Shown here: positions 1-8,536 of the stretch, one piece after another
How the letters are laid out: each line of letters opens with the position of its first letter
Position numbering within the stretch: position 1 is the first letter of the stretch
Origin: Flexivirga oryzae
GTDB taxonomy: Bacteria; Actinomycetota; Actinomycetes; Actinomycetales; Dermatophilaceae
Assembly (NCBI RefSeq): GCF_014190805.1
Contig: NZ_JACHVQ010000001.1
Coordinates: forward strand, 2,702,216-2,766,215
Direction: 5' to 3'
DNA: 64,000 nt
Translations under genes and position numbers: made by a program
The notes under the pieces: model-generated
Told to the model about the DNA's origin: nothing
Seen by the model: only the letters and a program-made list of their open reading frames with translations
The model's database searches: none

Positions 1-345
1 CTCATCGCGGCGGTCTGCAGCGCCGTCACCGGCGAGTGGTTCCCCCTGCTGCGTGCGGTGCTCGCCGGGGTGTGCCTGCCGGCGGCATACCTCGTGATGG
101 TGCTGGCGTCGCCGGGCGGCGCAGGCCTCGGCCTCGGCGACGTCAAGCTCGCGGCCGGCCTGGGTGTGCTGCTGGGCCGGCTGTCCTGGTCCGCGGTGCT
201 CGCGGGCACGGTGAGTGGCTTCGTCCTCGGTGGGCTCTGGGCGGCCGGGCTGCTGCTCAGCCGCCGGGCGACGCGGCACTCGCACATCGCGTTCGGCCCG
301 TTCATGATCGGTGGCGCGATCGTCGCGCTGCTCGGCGGTGGTTGA
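1..345 (+). CDS. Prepilin peptidase (A24 family), 3' end only
   Basis: The gene enters from the left edge in frame 1 and ends at a TGA at 343-345; about 114 residues are visible. They hold the second aspartate motif of type IV prepilin peptidases (GLGDVKLAAGLG, around residue 43), followed by hydrophobic segments and the C-terminal FGPFM typical of the family. These inner-membrane aspartyl proteases cut, and often methylate, type IV pilins and Flp/Tad pilins. The first catalytic Asp is outside the window. A strong hairpin lies just downstream, so this is the end of its transcript. Family assignment is secure; which pilus system it serves cannot be seen. Confidence 0.8.
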   Translation, partial: LIAAVCSAVTGEWFPLLRAVLAGVCLPAAYLVMVLASPGGAGLGLGDVKLAAGLGVLLGRLSWSAVLAGTVSGFVLGGLWAAGLLLSRRATRHSHIAFGPFMIGGAIVALLGGG

Positions 346-386
346 CCCCTGGCCCCGGTCCCGACGACCGACAGGAGCACACACGC

Positions 387-431
387 ACCGAGCGGAGTAC
401 ACGATCCGCTGGATCGTGTACTCCGCTCGGT
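387..431. terminator. Bidirectional hairpin terminator between prepilin peptidase and sucD
   Basis: A perfect 21-bp inverted repeat (387-407 with 411-431) has a 3-nt loop. It sits between two convergent genes, so it can end both transcripts. There is no obvious T-tract, as is common in actinobacteria. Confidence 0.8.
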
Positions 432-450
432 CAGGTAGTGCTCCCCTCGA

Positions 451-1335
451 TCAGGAGAGGTTCTTCAGGATCTCCCGCATCAGCTCCGCGGTCTCGGACG
501 GCGTCTTGCCGACCTTCACGCCGGCGGCCTCGAGAGCTTCCTTCTTCGCGGCTGCGGTGCCGGACGAGCCGGACACGATGGCGCCCGCGTGGCCCATGGT
601 CTTGCCCTCCGGCGCGGTGAAGCCGGCGACGTACCCGACGACGGGCTTGGTCACGTGCTCCTTGATGTATGCCGCGGCACGCTCCTCCGCGTCGCCACCG
701 ATCTCGCCGATCATCACGATGGCCTTGGTGTCGGGGTCGGCCTCGAACGCCTCGAGGGCGTCGATGTGCGTGGTGCCGATGACCGGGTCACCGCCGATGC
801 CGATGGCCGTGGTGAAGCCGAAGTCCCGCAGTTCGTACATCATCTGGTAGGTCAGCGTGCCGGACTTGGAGACCAGTCCGATCGGGCCCTTGCCGGCGAT
901 GGTGTGCGGCGTGATGCCGGCCAGCGACTCCTCCGGGGTGATGATGCCGGGACAGTTGGGGCCGATGATCCGGGTCTGCTTACCGACCGAATAGTTGTAG
1001 AACTCGGCGGCGTCCTTCACCGGGATGCCCTCGGTGATGACGACCAGCAGCGGGATCTCGGCGTCGATGGCCTCGATGGCCGCGTCCTTGGCGAACTTCG
1101 GCGGCACGAACGCGACCGAGACATTCGCGCCGGTGGCCTCCATGGCCTCCTTGACCGTGCCGAAGACGGGCAGCTCCTTGCCGCCGATCTCCGCGGTCGT
1201 GCCCGCCTTGCGTGCGTTGACACCGCCGACGATGTTGGAGCCGGCGTCGAGCATCAGCGCGGTGTGCTTGGAGCCCATGCCGCCCGTCATACCCTGCACG
1301 ATGATCTTGCTGTCAGCGTTCAAAAAGATTGACAT
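451..1335 (-). CDS. sucD: Succinyl-CoA ligase, alpha subunit
   Basis: The 294-residue product is the usual length for SucD. The N-terminal CoA-binding Rossmann domain shows GMTGGMGSKHT at about residues 15-25. The active-site histidine that is phosphorylated lies in GHAGAIVSG near residue 249. With SucC it converts succinyl-CoA, ADP and phosphate to succinate, CoA and ATP in the TCA cycle, in the cytoplasm. It lies 35 bp downstream of sucC on the same strand, as the second gene of a two-gene operon that ends at the hairpin at 387-431. The ATG start gives a full N-terminus and no extension is needed. Confidence 0.97.
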   Translation of the reverse strand: MSIFLNADSKIIVQGMTGGMGSKHTALMLDAGSNIVGGVNARKAGTTAEIGGKELPVFGTVKEAMEATGANVSVAFVPPKFAKDAAIEAIDAEIPLLVVITEGIPVKDAAEFYNYSVGKQTRIIGPNCPGIITPEESLAGITPHTIAGKGPIGLVSKSGTLTYQMMYELRDFGFTTAIGIGGDPVIGTTHIDALEAFEADPDTKAIVMIGEIGGDAEERAAAYIKEHVTKPVVGYVAGFTAPEGKTMGHAGAIVSGSSGTAAAKKEALEAAGVKVGKTPSETAELMREILKNLS

Positions 1336-1370
1336 TCTTGAAGATTCCTTTGTCGTATGCCGTCAGCGGA

Positions 1371-2543
1371 TCACTTGGACGCGAGCTCGGCAGCGCGTGC
1401 CGCGGCGCCATCCATCGTGTCGACCTGGGTCACCAGCGGGTGGTTCAGCTCGTTGAGGATGGCGCGGCCCTGCTCGACGCTGTTGCCGTCGAGGCGCACG
1501 ACCAGCGGCTTGGTCGCGTTGTCGCCGAGGATCTCCAAGGCACCCTTGATGCCGTTGGCGACCTCGTCGCACGCGGTGATGCCGCCGAAGACGTTGACGA
1601 AGACCGACTTCACCTGCTCGTCGCCCAGGATCACGTCCAGACCGTCGGCCATGACCTGCGCGTTGGCGCCGCCGCCGATGTCCAGGAAGTTGGCCGGCTT
1701 CACGTCATACTGCTCGCCGGCGTAGGCGACGACGTCGAGGGTGGACATGACCAGGCCCGCGCCGTTGCCGATGATGCCGACCTGGCCGTCCAGCTTGACG
1801 TAGTTGAGGCCCTTCTCCTTGGCCTTCGCCTCCAGCGGGTCGGCGGCGGACTTGTCCTCCAGCGCCGCGTGGTCGGGGTGGCGGAAGTCGGCGTTGGCGT
1901 CCAGCGTGACCTTGCCGTCGAGGGCGACGATGTCGCCGGCACCGGTCTGCACCAGCGGGTTGACCTCGACCAGGGTGGCGTCCTCGTCGCGGTAGACCTC
2001 CCACAGCTTCTCCAGCACCGGGGCGATCTTCGCGCCGAGCTCGGCGTCGAAACCGGCGGCGTCGACGATCTCCTTCGCCTTGGCCGCGTCGATGCCCACG
2101 TTGGGGTCGACGGCGACACGCGCGAGGGCGTCGGGGCGCTCGACCGCGAGCTGCTCGATCTCCATGCCGCCCTCCTTGCTGCACATCGCCAGGTAGGTGC
2201 GGTTGGCCCGGTCGAGCAGGACGGAGAAGTAGTACTCCTCCTTGATGTCCGCGCCCTGGGCGATCATCACGGTGCCGACGGTGTGGCCCTTGATGTCCAT
2301 GCCGAGGATCTGGCCCGCGAGGTCGCGTGCCTCCTCCGCCGACTTGGCGACCTTGACGCCGCCGGCCTTGCCGCGGCCACCGGTCTTGACCTGTGCCTTG
2401 ACGACGGTGACGCCGCCGGACCGTGCACCGATCTCGGCCGCGGCCTGCTCGGCCTCCTCCGGGGTGGTTGCCGTCTTGCCGGCCAGCACCGGCACTCCGT
2501 GCGCTTCGAACATGTCGCGCGCCTGGTATTCGAAAAGATCCAC
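1371..2543 (-). CDS. sucC: Succinyl-CoA ligase (ADP-forming), beta subunit
   Basis: The 390-residue ATP-grasp subunit starts with the family's typical DLFEYQARDMFEAHG. I chose the GTG at 2543 because conservation begins exactly there and GAGGA lies about 8 nt upstream; the reading frame stays open further upstream but encodes nothing recognisable. The glycine-rich ATP-binding segment (GGRGKAGGVK, about residue 45) and the C-terminal CoA-ligase segment containing GGITACDEVANGI are present. It pairs with SucD to form the substrate-level phosphorylation enzyme of the TCA cycle. It is the first gene of sucCD, and the roughly 250 bp upstream hold its promoter, which I could not define. Confidence 0.97.
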   Translation of the reverse strand: MDLFEYQARDMFEAHGVPVLAGKTATTPEEAEQAAAEIGARSGGVTVVKAQVKTGGRGKAGGVKVAKSAEEARDLAGQILGMDIKGHTVGTVMIAQGADIKEEYYFSVLLDRANRTYLAMCSKEGGMEIEQLAVERPDALARVAVDPNVGIDAAKAKEIVDAAGFDAELGAKIAPVLEKLWEVYRDEDATLVEVNPLVQTGAGDIVALDGKVTLDANADFRHPDHAALEDKSAADPLEAKAKEKGLNYVKLDGQVGIIGNGAGLVMSTLDVVAYAGEQYDVKPANFLDIGGGANAQVMADGLDVILGDEQVKSVFVNVFGGITACDEVANGIKGALEILGDNATKPLVVRLDGNSVEQGRAILNELNHPLVTQVDTMDGAAARAAELASK

Positions 2544-2795
2544 GCGGAATCCGTCCTCGTCCCGGGAGTCGTCCCCGCGGGCCGACCGAGGTCGCACATG
2601 CTGCCGGCCGGTCGAGCGGAGCAGGCCCCCTCCTGTCGTTTCGTGATGAACTTCTGAAGGGTTGAAGGCCACCGTGAGCCGCCGGGGCGGCGTGTCCGAG
2701 ACCTCGTTGTCCAGATCGGATGCTAGTGCTACGTGCCGGTCCCGCACAGGTTGGGTCCAGGTCTACCCGTCAGTAGGTGACCGAACTCACGCGGT

Positions 2796-5564
2796 TCAAC
2801 TCAGCCGGCGGGTCATCGGCACCCGTCCGCGCGTCGCGAGCGCGGCGAGCGCCGCCGCGAGCAGTGGTACCCCGATGGCCACCACGAGCAGTTCGAGCCA
2901 GGGTATGGCGGTCACGGCGTGCCGGGCGTTCGGGTTACTGACGATCGTGACCGGGTGGCTGACGGCGAACCCGGCGACCAGGCCGACGATCAGGCCGAGC
3001 AGTGCGCCGAACAGGCCGATGAGCGCCGCGTTGGCCCCGGCGATCCTGCGGCGCAGCGACGCGGGAGCGCCGAGCGACGCGAGCGTGGCCGTGTCCGCCC
3101 GCGACTCGGCGTTCGACAACGCGGTCGAGGTGAGTGTCGCGACCAGCACGAGCAGTCCGAAGACGCCGCCGATGAGGAGGTAGACCCAGCGGCCCGTCGC
3201 GGGGTAACCGCGCTCGACATACAGGTAGCTGTCGTTGTTCAGCCGCTCCTCGATGGCGCGCTGCGCGGACTGCGAGATGCCGCCGGGTGCGCGGACCAGG
3301 ATCGACCGGACGAAGTCGCCACCGGGGATCCGGCGGGCCGCCTCCGTCGACACCAGAGCGGGGGCTTCGACGGTCGCGCCGTAACTCGAGTAGGCGTCCG
3401 GCTTCGGCGGCATGATGCTGAACACCCCTTGGGCCGAGGCCTGCACCGGGAGCGTGACCGCCCCGCTGACCACGAACCGTTTGCCGTCCTTGTGCCCTGC
3501 GACGATCCGCATCGAGGACTGCTTCGCCCCGGCGGGCAGCAGCACGCGGCCGCTGCGCAGCGCCGCGACGTCACGGTCGCTGAGCCGGAAGATGCGGGCG
3601 GCCTGCTCCGGTGTCGCGGCGAGCAGGCCCGCCTCGGTCAGGTCCACCGACGGTTTGCACGAATCGGTGCTGGTTCCGCGGAAGCTCAGCTTCAGTGCCT
3701 GGGCGTCACGACAACCGCCGGTGTATGCCGCGAAGACCTTCCCGGACTCGGTCGGATCCATCCCGGACGCGCCGACGGCGTGCAACGTCACGACGGTCGC
3801 GTCGGGTATCGCGTGCCGCACCACCGAGAGCGCGGACGCCGCGTCCGCCTTCCCGCCCATGAGGGACACCACGCCCTGACCGGCCGGCAGGGACGGCTGG
3901 TAGGCGTCCCTGGATGCGTCCTCCGAGCTGGCCAGCCCGATCAGCAACGTGGTGAGCGCGGCGACGGTCGCCAGGATCGCGCCCGTCGTGGCGACGGCGC
4001 GGCCGCGCTGCCGCCCGACGTCCCGCGCCGCGATCCGCCAGGCGAGCGGCAGGTGTTGTGACAACGCGCCGAGGCGGGTCAGCAACCAGGGCGCGGTCAT
4101 CAACGTGCCGGCGAACAAGGCGACGGCGCCGAGCACCAGCAGGGCGGTGAGCGCCGGCGGCGTCTGGGCCGCGCGTGCCCCGGTGCGCACGAAGGCCGCG
4201 ATCACGATGACGCCGCCCGCCGCGGCGATGGCGACACCGAGAAGCGGCCAGCCGAAGTGCACCCGCTTCATCGAGACGTGTCCGCGCAGGACCGCGATGA
4301 GGTTGACACGGGACGCGGCGACGGCGGGGAGGAAGGCGGCGATCAGGGCAGCGGCGACCGCGATGGCGAAGAGCAGGACTCCCCAACCCCACCGCAGGTC
4401 CAGTGGTCCGGGCGCTGCCATCGTCGGCACCCAGTGACCGACCGCCGCGGCGAGTGCGCCGCCGACCAGGGCGCCGGCGATGATCAGCACGAACGCCGAG
4501 CAGACCCCCAGCAGGACGGCCTGCGCGAACACGAACTGTCGCAGTTGCCGCTTGCCGGCTCCGTTGCTCGCCAGTTGGGCGAGCTCCCGGCGGTGCCGTG
4601 CGCCGCTGGATGCGAACGCCGGTCCGGCGAGCAGCGCGATGATCACGACGAGCCCGGTGCCGAGCAGCACCCAGATCGTCCCGGGCACGCCGCTGCCGTA
4701 GTCCAGACCGTCGGCCTCGGGGTGGGCCTTCGCCTCCGCGGGATGGTCGATCACCTGTCGGCTGTCCACCAGCAGGCCGTAGCGGTTCAGCTGCTCGACC
4801 TCGGCCCACCGGACCGGGGTGCTCCGCTGCAGGATCCAGGTGCCGGCCCGTCCCCTGGGCAACGCCACCAGGTCCTCGGCGTTCGGGGTGTCGGCGCGCC
4901 CGACGACGGTCACGTCGCGCGTGTGGCCGTTGCCGTCGTCCAGGGTGAGCGTGCCGCTGGTGGGGAGCCCGTGCGCGGCGCCGGACCGCGAGACCAGCAC
5001 CTGGCTCTCGGACGTTGGCCAGTGCCCGCTGGTCAGGCGCGTCATACCGTCGTATGCCGTGCGGCGTCCGTCGATGCCGAGCACATTGGCGCCGATGGCA
5101 CGGTCCCCGATCCGCACCCGAACGCGCGCATCGGTCACCGGCAGCACGGTGCCACCGGTGACCCGCTGGACGTCGGCAGCACCCGGATGTGCAGGTTTCC
5201 CAGGGAAATACAGCGGTTTCGCCACCCCGGGGCCATCCCCTGTCCCGCCGGTCTGACCGTCGGCGGACTGCTGCACGACCTGGCCGGGGTCGGACATGAA
5301 GCTCAGCAGCGCCTGGCCGTCGCCCATGGTGCGGGTGATGCCCTCGCGAGCGTTGACGTCGACAGTGAAGCCGAACGTCGCACCCCCGGCGACCAGGAAC
5401 AGCGGCAGCCCGATGAGCAGTGCCACCAGGACCGCTCGGCCCTTGTGTGCGCGCAGGTCGCGGGCGGCGAGTCGCAGTGAGACCCGCCAGCCCCCGACAT
5501 ACCCTGCGACGCCTCCTGATCGCCGCAGGCGCGCGTCCGACACGGACTCCCCCGAGGTGTCCAT
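2796..5564 (-). CDS. ABC transporter permease of the FtsX/MacB type
   Basis: The product of about 922 residues has the duplicated FtsX layout: an N-terminal helix around residues 40-65 (ALLIGLPLFLVAGG), a large outer domain, a first permease core around 300-430, a second long extracytoplasmic region, and a last group of helices near 790-915. Such permeases work with a LolD/MacB-like ATPase to move lipids, peptides or lipoproteins, or act mechanically. The start at 5564 follows a good AGGAGG 6 nt upstream. The partner ATPase ends 1 bp before this start, and a PadR regulator precedes that. The substrate is unknown. Two permease halves in one chain is usual for actinobacterial members. Confidence 0.88.
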   Translation of the reverse strand: MDTSGESVSDARLRRSGGVAGYVGGWRVSLRLAARDLRAHKGRAVLVALLIGLPLFLVAGGATFGFTVDVNAREGITRTMGDGQALLSFMSDPGQVVQQSADGQTGGTGDGPGVAKPLYFPGKPAHPGAADVQRVTGGTVLPVTDARVRVRIGDRAIGANVLGIDGRRTAYDGMTRLTSGHWPTSESQVLVSRSGAAHGLPTSGTLTLDDGNGHTRDVTVVGRADTPNAEDLVALPRGRAGTWILQRSTPVRWAEVEQLNRYGLLVDSRQVIDHPAEAKAHPEADGLDYGSGVPGTIWVLLGTGLVVIIALLAGPAFASSGARHRRELAQLASNGAGKRQLRQFVFAQAVLLGVCSAFVLIIAGALVGGALAAAVGHWVPTMAAPGPLDLRWGWGVLLFAIAVAAALIAAFLPAVAASRVNLIAVLRGHVSMKRVHFGWPLLGVAIAAAGGVIVIAAFVRTGARAAQTPPALTALLVLGAVALFAGTLMTAPWLLTRLGALSQHLPLAWRIAARDVGRQRGRAVATTGAILATVAALTTLLIGLASSEDASRDAYQPSLPAGQGVVSLMGGKADAASALSVVRHAIPDATVVTLHAVGASGMDPTESGKVFAAYTGGCRDAQALKLSFRGTSTDSCKPSVDLTEAGLLAATPEQAARIFRLSDRDVAALRSGRVLLPAGAKQSSMRIVAGHKDGKRFVVSGAVTLPVQASAQGVFSIMPPKPDAYSSYGATVEAPALVSTEAARRIPGGDFVRSILVRAPGGISQSAQRAIEERLNNDSYLYVERGYPATGRWVYLLIGGVFGLLVLVATLTSTALSNAESRADTATLASLGAPASLRRRIAGANAALIGLFGALLGLIVGLVAGFAVSHPVTIVSNPNARHAVTAIPWLELLVVAIGVPLLAAALAALATRGRVPMTRRLS

Positions 5565-5565
5565 G

Positions 5566-6306
5566 TCAGACCTCCTGGTGGAGCAGCGACTCGGGAGTGG
5601 CGGCATCGCCCGTCGTGTCGACGATCACGCCGTCACGCAGGAAGATCACCCGGTCCGCCCAGGCCGCGTGACGCGACTCGTGCGTCACCAACAGCCCTGC
5701 GGCGCCGTCGTCGCACTGGTCACGCAGGGTGCGCAGCACTGCTTCACCCGTCGTGGAGTCCAGTGCTCCGGTCGGTTCGTCGGCGAGCACGAGCCGTCGC
5801 TCGCCGACGAGCGCGCGGGCGATCGCGGTGCGCTGCTGTTGTCCACCGGACAGGTGCTCGGGGAATCGGTCGGCGAGCTCGAGGATGCCGACCCTCCCCA
5901 GCGCGTCGCGTGCCGCCGCGCGTGCCTTGCGGAGGCTGACACCGTCCAATTCCATGGGCAGAGAGACGTTTTCGATCGCAGTGAGCGACGGGATCAGGTT
6001 GAGGTCCTGGAAGACGAAGCCCATGGTGCGGCGGCGCAACCGGTCCAGACCGGGGCGTGACAGTGATGCGAGGTCGACACCCTCGATCGACACCGTGCCG
6101 GCAGTCGGCGTGTCCAGCCCGCCGGCCACATTGAGCAGCGTGGACTTGCCGGAGCCGCTCGGCCCCATGACGGCCACCAGTTCACCGGGGCTGACGGTGA
6201 GGCTCACTCCACGCAACGCGTGCACCGCGGTCTCGCCGCTGCCGTGGGTGCGCTCGACGGCCCGCAGGACGAGGGTCGGCTGCTGCGTCGTGCCGGCGCT
6301 CATCAT
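5566..6306 (-). CDS. ABC transporter ATP-binding protein (LolD/MacB-like)
   Basis: The 246-residue ATPase has Walker A GPSGSGKST at 48-56, the signature LSGGQQQRTAIARAL, Walker B LVLADEPTGALDS, and the H-loop histidine in LVTHES. It energises the FtsX-type permease encoded immediately downstream. GAGGAGG about 7 nt upstream supports the ATG at 6306. That start overlaps the stop of the PadR gene by 4 bp (ATGA), so padR, the ATPase and the permease form one translationally coupled operon. Substrate unknown. Confidence 0.93.
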   Translation of the reverse strand: MMSAGTTQQPTLVLRAVERTHGSGETAVHALRGVSLTVSPGELVAVMGPSGSGKSTLLNVAGGLDTPTAGTVSIEGVDLASLSRPGLDRLRRRTMGFVFQDLNLIPSLTAIENVSLPMELDGVSLRKARAAARDALGRVGILELADRFPEHLSGGQQQRTAIARALVGERRLVLADEPTGALDSTTGEAVLRTLRDQCDDGAAGLLVTHESRHAAWADRVIFLRDGVIVDTTGDAATPESLLHQEV

Positions 6307-6896
6307 CGTGACACCTCCTCACGCGGTCCAGCGTTCCCCGGGGTGGCGACGCGCGCCGTCCGCGAGGCTTTCGCCCGGGTAGGGGTGACGCGCGCGATCC
6401 TCGCTTCCACGTGGTCCAGCCAGCGCACCTCGGCCTCGTCGGCGAAGATCAGCGACTCCAGCACCAGCTCCCAGGCGAGGTCGTCACCGTCGGCGCCGCG
6501 CTTGAGCCGGGTCAGGTCCCGCAGGTGGGTCATGGTCGCGGTCCGCTGGGTCTGCACGATGCGTTGCACGTCGACTCCGGGCAGGGTGACCGCGAGCGCC
6601 AGCTTGATCGCGAGCTCGTTGCGCGGCGTCTGCTCGCGGGCGACCGGCACGGTCCACCATTGCTGCACCTCCGAGCGTCCCGCGTCGGTCAGCCGGTAGG
6701 CGATGCGACCCTCCTCGTCGGCGGCGCCGGCGCTCTCCACGAGTCCGTCCCGCTCGAGCCGGCCGAGCGTCGTGTAGACCTGGCCGACATTGAGCGGCCA
6801 GGTCCCACCGGTGCGTTGCTCGAACTCCTGGCGCAGCTGGGCGCCATACATCGGACCGCCCTGCAGCAGCGCCAGCAGGCTGTGCTTGATCGACAT
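6303..6896 (-). CDS. PadR-family transcriptional regulator
   Basis: The 197-residue protein has the PadR winged helix at the N-terminus (SIKHSLLALLQGGPMYGAQL, residues 2-21; QVYTTLGRLERDGLV around 40-54) and a helical C-terminal dimerisation region. PadR proteins usually repress efflux or exporter genes and release DNA when bound by a ligand. GGGAGGG precedes the ATG. It is the first gene of an operon with an FtsX-type ABC exporter, and palindromic sites lie in its promoter, so autorepression of the whole operon is likely. Confidence 0.92.
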   Translation of the reverse strand: MSIKHSLLALLQGGPMYGAQLRQEFEQRTGGTWPLNVGQVYTTLGRLERDGLVESAGAADEEGRIAYRLTDAGRSEVQQWWTVPVAREQTPRNELAIKLALAVTLPGVDVQRIVQTQRTATMTHLRDLTRLKRGADGDDLAWELVLESLIFADEAEVRWLDHVEARIARVTPTRAKASRTARVATPGNAGPREEVSR

Positions 6897-6914
6897 GCAA
6901 CCCTCCCCGACAGG

Positions 6915-6959
6915 TATACCCGGTATGTACCCTGGTGAGGTCCATGTATACCCGGTATA
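6915..6959. promoter_or_regulatory. Two palindromes, probable PadR operator
   Basis: Two copies of an ATACC-C-GGTAT palindrome lie 19-63 bp upstream of the padR start: one at 6916-6926 and a longer one, TATACC-C-GGTATA, at 6947-6959. Their centres are 32 bp apart, about three helical turns, which suits two dimers on the same DNA face. The sites are AT-rich in an otherwise GC-rich region. Assignment to PadR rests on position and symmetry only. Confidence 0.6.
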
Positions 6960-7066
6960 TCCGGCGGGCGCAACCGACTCGATCCATCACATTCGCCCCA
7001 CGCAGCTCGGCTGACTCATAAGCTGTCGCGGGTGTGCGACTGCCCCCTCCTCCCGCAACGAAGGCG

Positions 7067-7846
7067 ATGAGCCAGTACGAAGGTCGGCATCGACCGACCG
7101 CACCGATCCGCCCGCAGGGGCGACACCGAGCCGATCCGCCGAAGTCGCGTCGGGCGGTTCCGGCCGGCGTCGCCGTGGTCGCGACCGTCGGCGGCGCCGT
7201 GGTCGCGGGCGTGACACCCGTACCTCTCGGGGCGCGCAACCTGGCCCTCGACCCGGGGCCCCACGAGAAGTTCACACCCGGCGTCGCGGGCGCGCCCTCG
7301 GTGAAACGGCAACTGCTCGGCAGCGCATCCCGCGATGACACCCGCGCCCCGCTCGCTCCGGCTGATGCACCCTCGAAGCTAGCCGACTCGAAGGCGAAGA
7401 CAGCCAAGCGGTCGCCGAAACCGACTGTCACGCATCAGAACCCGTGGACCTGCGCGGTCGCGGGCTGTGCCGGGAGCATGGACTCCGGCTTCGGGGCACG
7501 CCTGTCACCGGGCGGAATCGGCTCGACGTACCACCTGGGCGACGACTTCGCGATCCCGTGGGGCACCCCGTTGCGCGCGATGCACGTCGGCACGGTGGTG
7601 TCGACCGGGTGGGTGCCCGGCTTCGGCATCCACGTCACGATCGACTACGGCGACGGCATCCAGATCACCTACGGTCACCTGTCGAGCGTCGCGGTGGCGC
7701 CGGGCCAGTCGGTGGCGCGCGGTCAGCAGGTGGGCTACTCCGGCAACACCGGCGTGTCGACCGGGCCGCACCTACACCTGGAGATCCACCTGAACGGCAC
7801 ACCGATCGATCCGACACCCTGGTTGCAGGCCCGCGGCGTCTTCTGA
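7067..7846 (+). CDS. M23-family (LytM) metallopeptidase, membrane-anchored
   Basis: The product of about 259 residues has an N-terminal hydrophobic segment (AGVAVVATVGGAVVAGV), a variable linker and a C-terminal LytM domain. The zinc motifs are visible: HLGDD (H-x3-D) and HLHLE (H-x-H). The conserved YGHL and GNTGVSTGPH surround them. Such enzymes cut peptidoglycan cross-bridges or stems outside the membrane. All zinc ligands are present, so it is probably active rather than a degenerate activator. The start could be the ATG at 7067 or an in-frame GTG at 7034; I prefer the ATG, though neither has a strong ribosome-binding site. Confidence 0.88.
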   Translation: MSQYEGRHRPTAPIRPQGRHRADPPKSRRAVPAGVAVVATVGGAVVAGVTPVPLGARNLALDPGPHEKFTPGVAGAPSVKRQLLGSASRDDTRAPLAPADAPSKLADSKAKTAKRSPKPTVTHQNPWTCAVAGCAGSMDSGFGARLSPGGIGSTYHLGDDFAIPWGTPLRAMHVGTVVSTGWVPGFGIHVTIDYGDGIQITYGHLSSVAVAPGQSVARGQQVGYSGNTGVSTGPHLHLEIHLNGTPIDPTPWLQARGVF

Positions 7847-7863
7847 GCCGGGCTGCGGCCGGG

Positions 7864-8427
7864 TCAGGTCCCAGCCGGCCGGAGCGCGTCCAACTCGACC
7901 GTGCCACGCCAGGCCGGGCCGACCGAGCCGCGATGCGGTGCACTGGCGAAGGTGCAGCCCGTCAGCTGCGCGTCGACCACCTCGAAGTCGGACCGGTCGG
8001 CATACCGGAAGAAGATCCAGGCCGCCGAGCCGTCGTCGTTCGGACACGCATAGGTGCCCTTCCTGACAACGGAGTTGCGGACATCCGTCGCCAACGAGCT
8101 TGCTTGGGCCTCGGTCAGTTTCGCCACCACGACGTGGCACCTGCTGGCATTCGAGCCCGGAAGCCAGTAGACGACCGCTCCCGTCGGGTGCGGATCGGCG
8201 GTGACGAGGCCACCCCGACCGTCCGCCACCGACGGGGACCAGACCGGCGGGTCGCAGTAACCGTGCAACCGGTGTGCCGTCGGCGGAGCAGGAAGGCGGG
8301 ACACGGTTTGAACGGAACGTCGGTTGTCCTGGTAGTGGACGAACCACAGCACGCCGGCGAGCACCAGCAACAAGCATCCGAGGATGGCGGCGCTGCTCAC
8401 CGCACCACGCGGAATCGACCGACGCAC
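7864..8427 (-). CDS. Hypothetical membrane-anchored protein
   Basis: I do not recognise this protein of about 187 residues. It has one N-terminal transmembrane helix (AAILGCLLLVLAGVLWFV), then an outer domain with several cysteines (GYCDPPVW, SRCHVVVA, YACPNDD, TGCTFAS), which may form disulfides outside the cell. The start is uncertain: GTG at 8427 has AGGGG 8 nt upstream, while a further start at 8469 is in frame. It converges with the LytM gene, with only 17 bp between stop codons. Confidence 0.6.
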   Translation of the reverse strand: MRRSIPRGAVSSAAILGCLLLVLAGVLWFVHYQDNRRSVQTVSRLPAPPTAHRLHGYCDPPVWSPSVADGRGGLVTADPHPTGAVVYWLPGSNASRCHVVVAKLTEAQASSLATDVRNSVVRKGTYACPNDDGSAAWIFFRYADRSDFEVVDAQLTGCTFASAPHRGSVGPAWRGTVELDALRPAGT

Positions 8428-8536
8428 GTCCACCACCCCTCGAAGCAGGACCCACCTCAAGGAAAGCACCGGGTGAGCGAGCGTCGACGCCGATTCCTGC
8501 GATCGACACCAATTCGATGCGGGAGCCGACCCGACG

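Noticed and set aside
7034..7066. GTG start of the LytM gene at 7034
   Set aside because: It adds a proline-rich stretch with no ribosome-binding site; kept only as an alternative.
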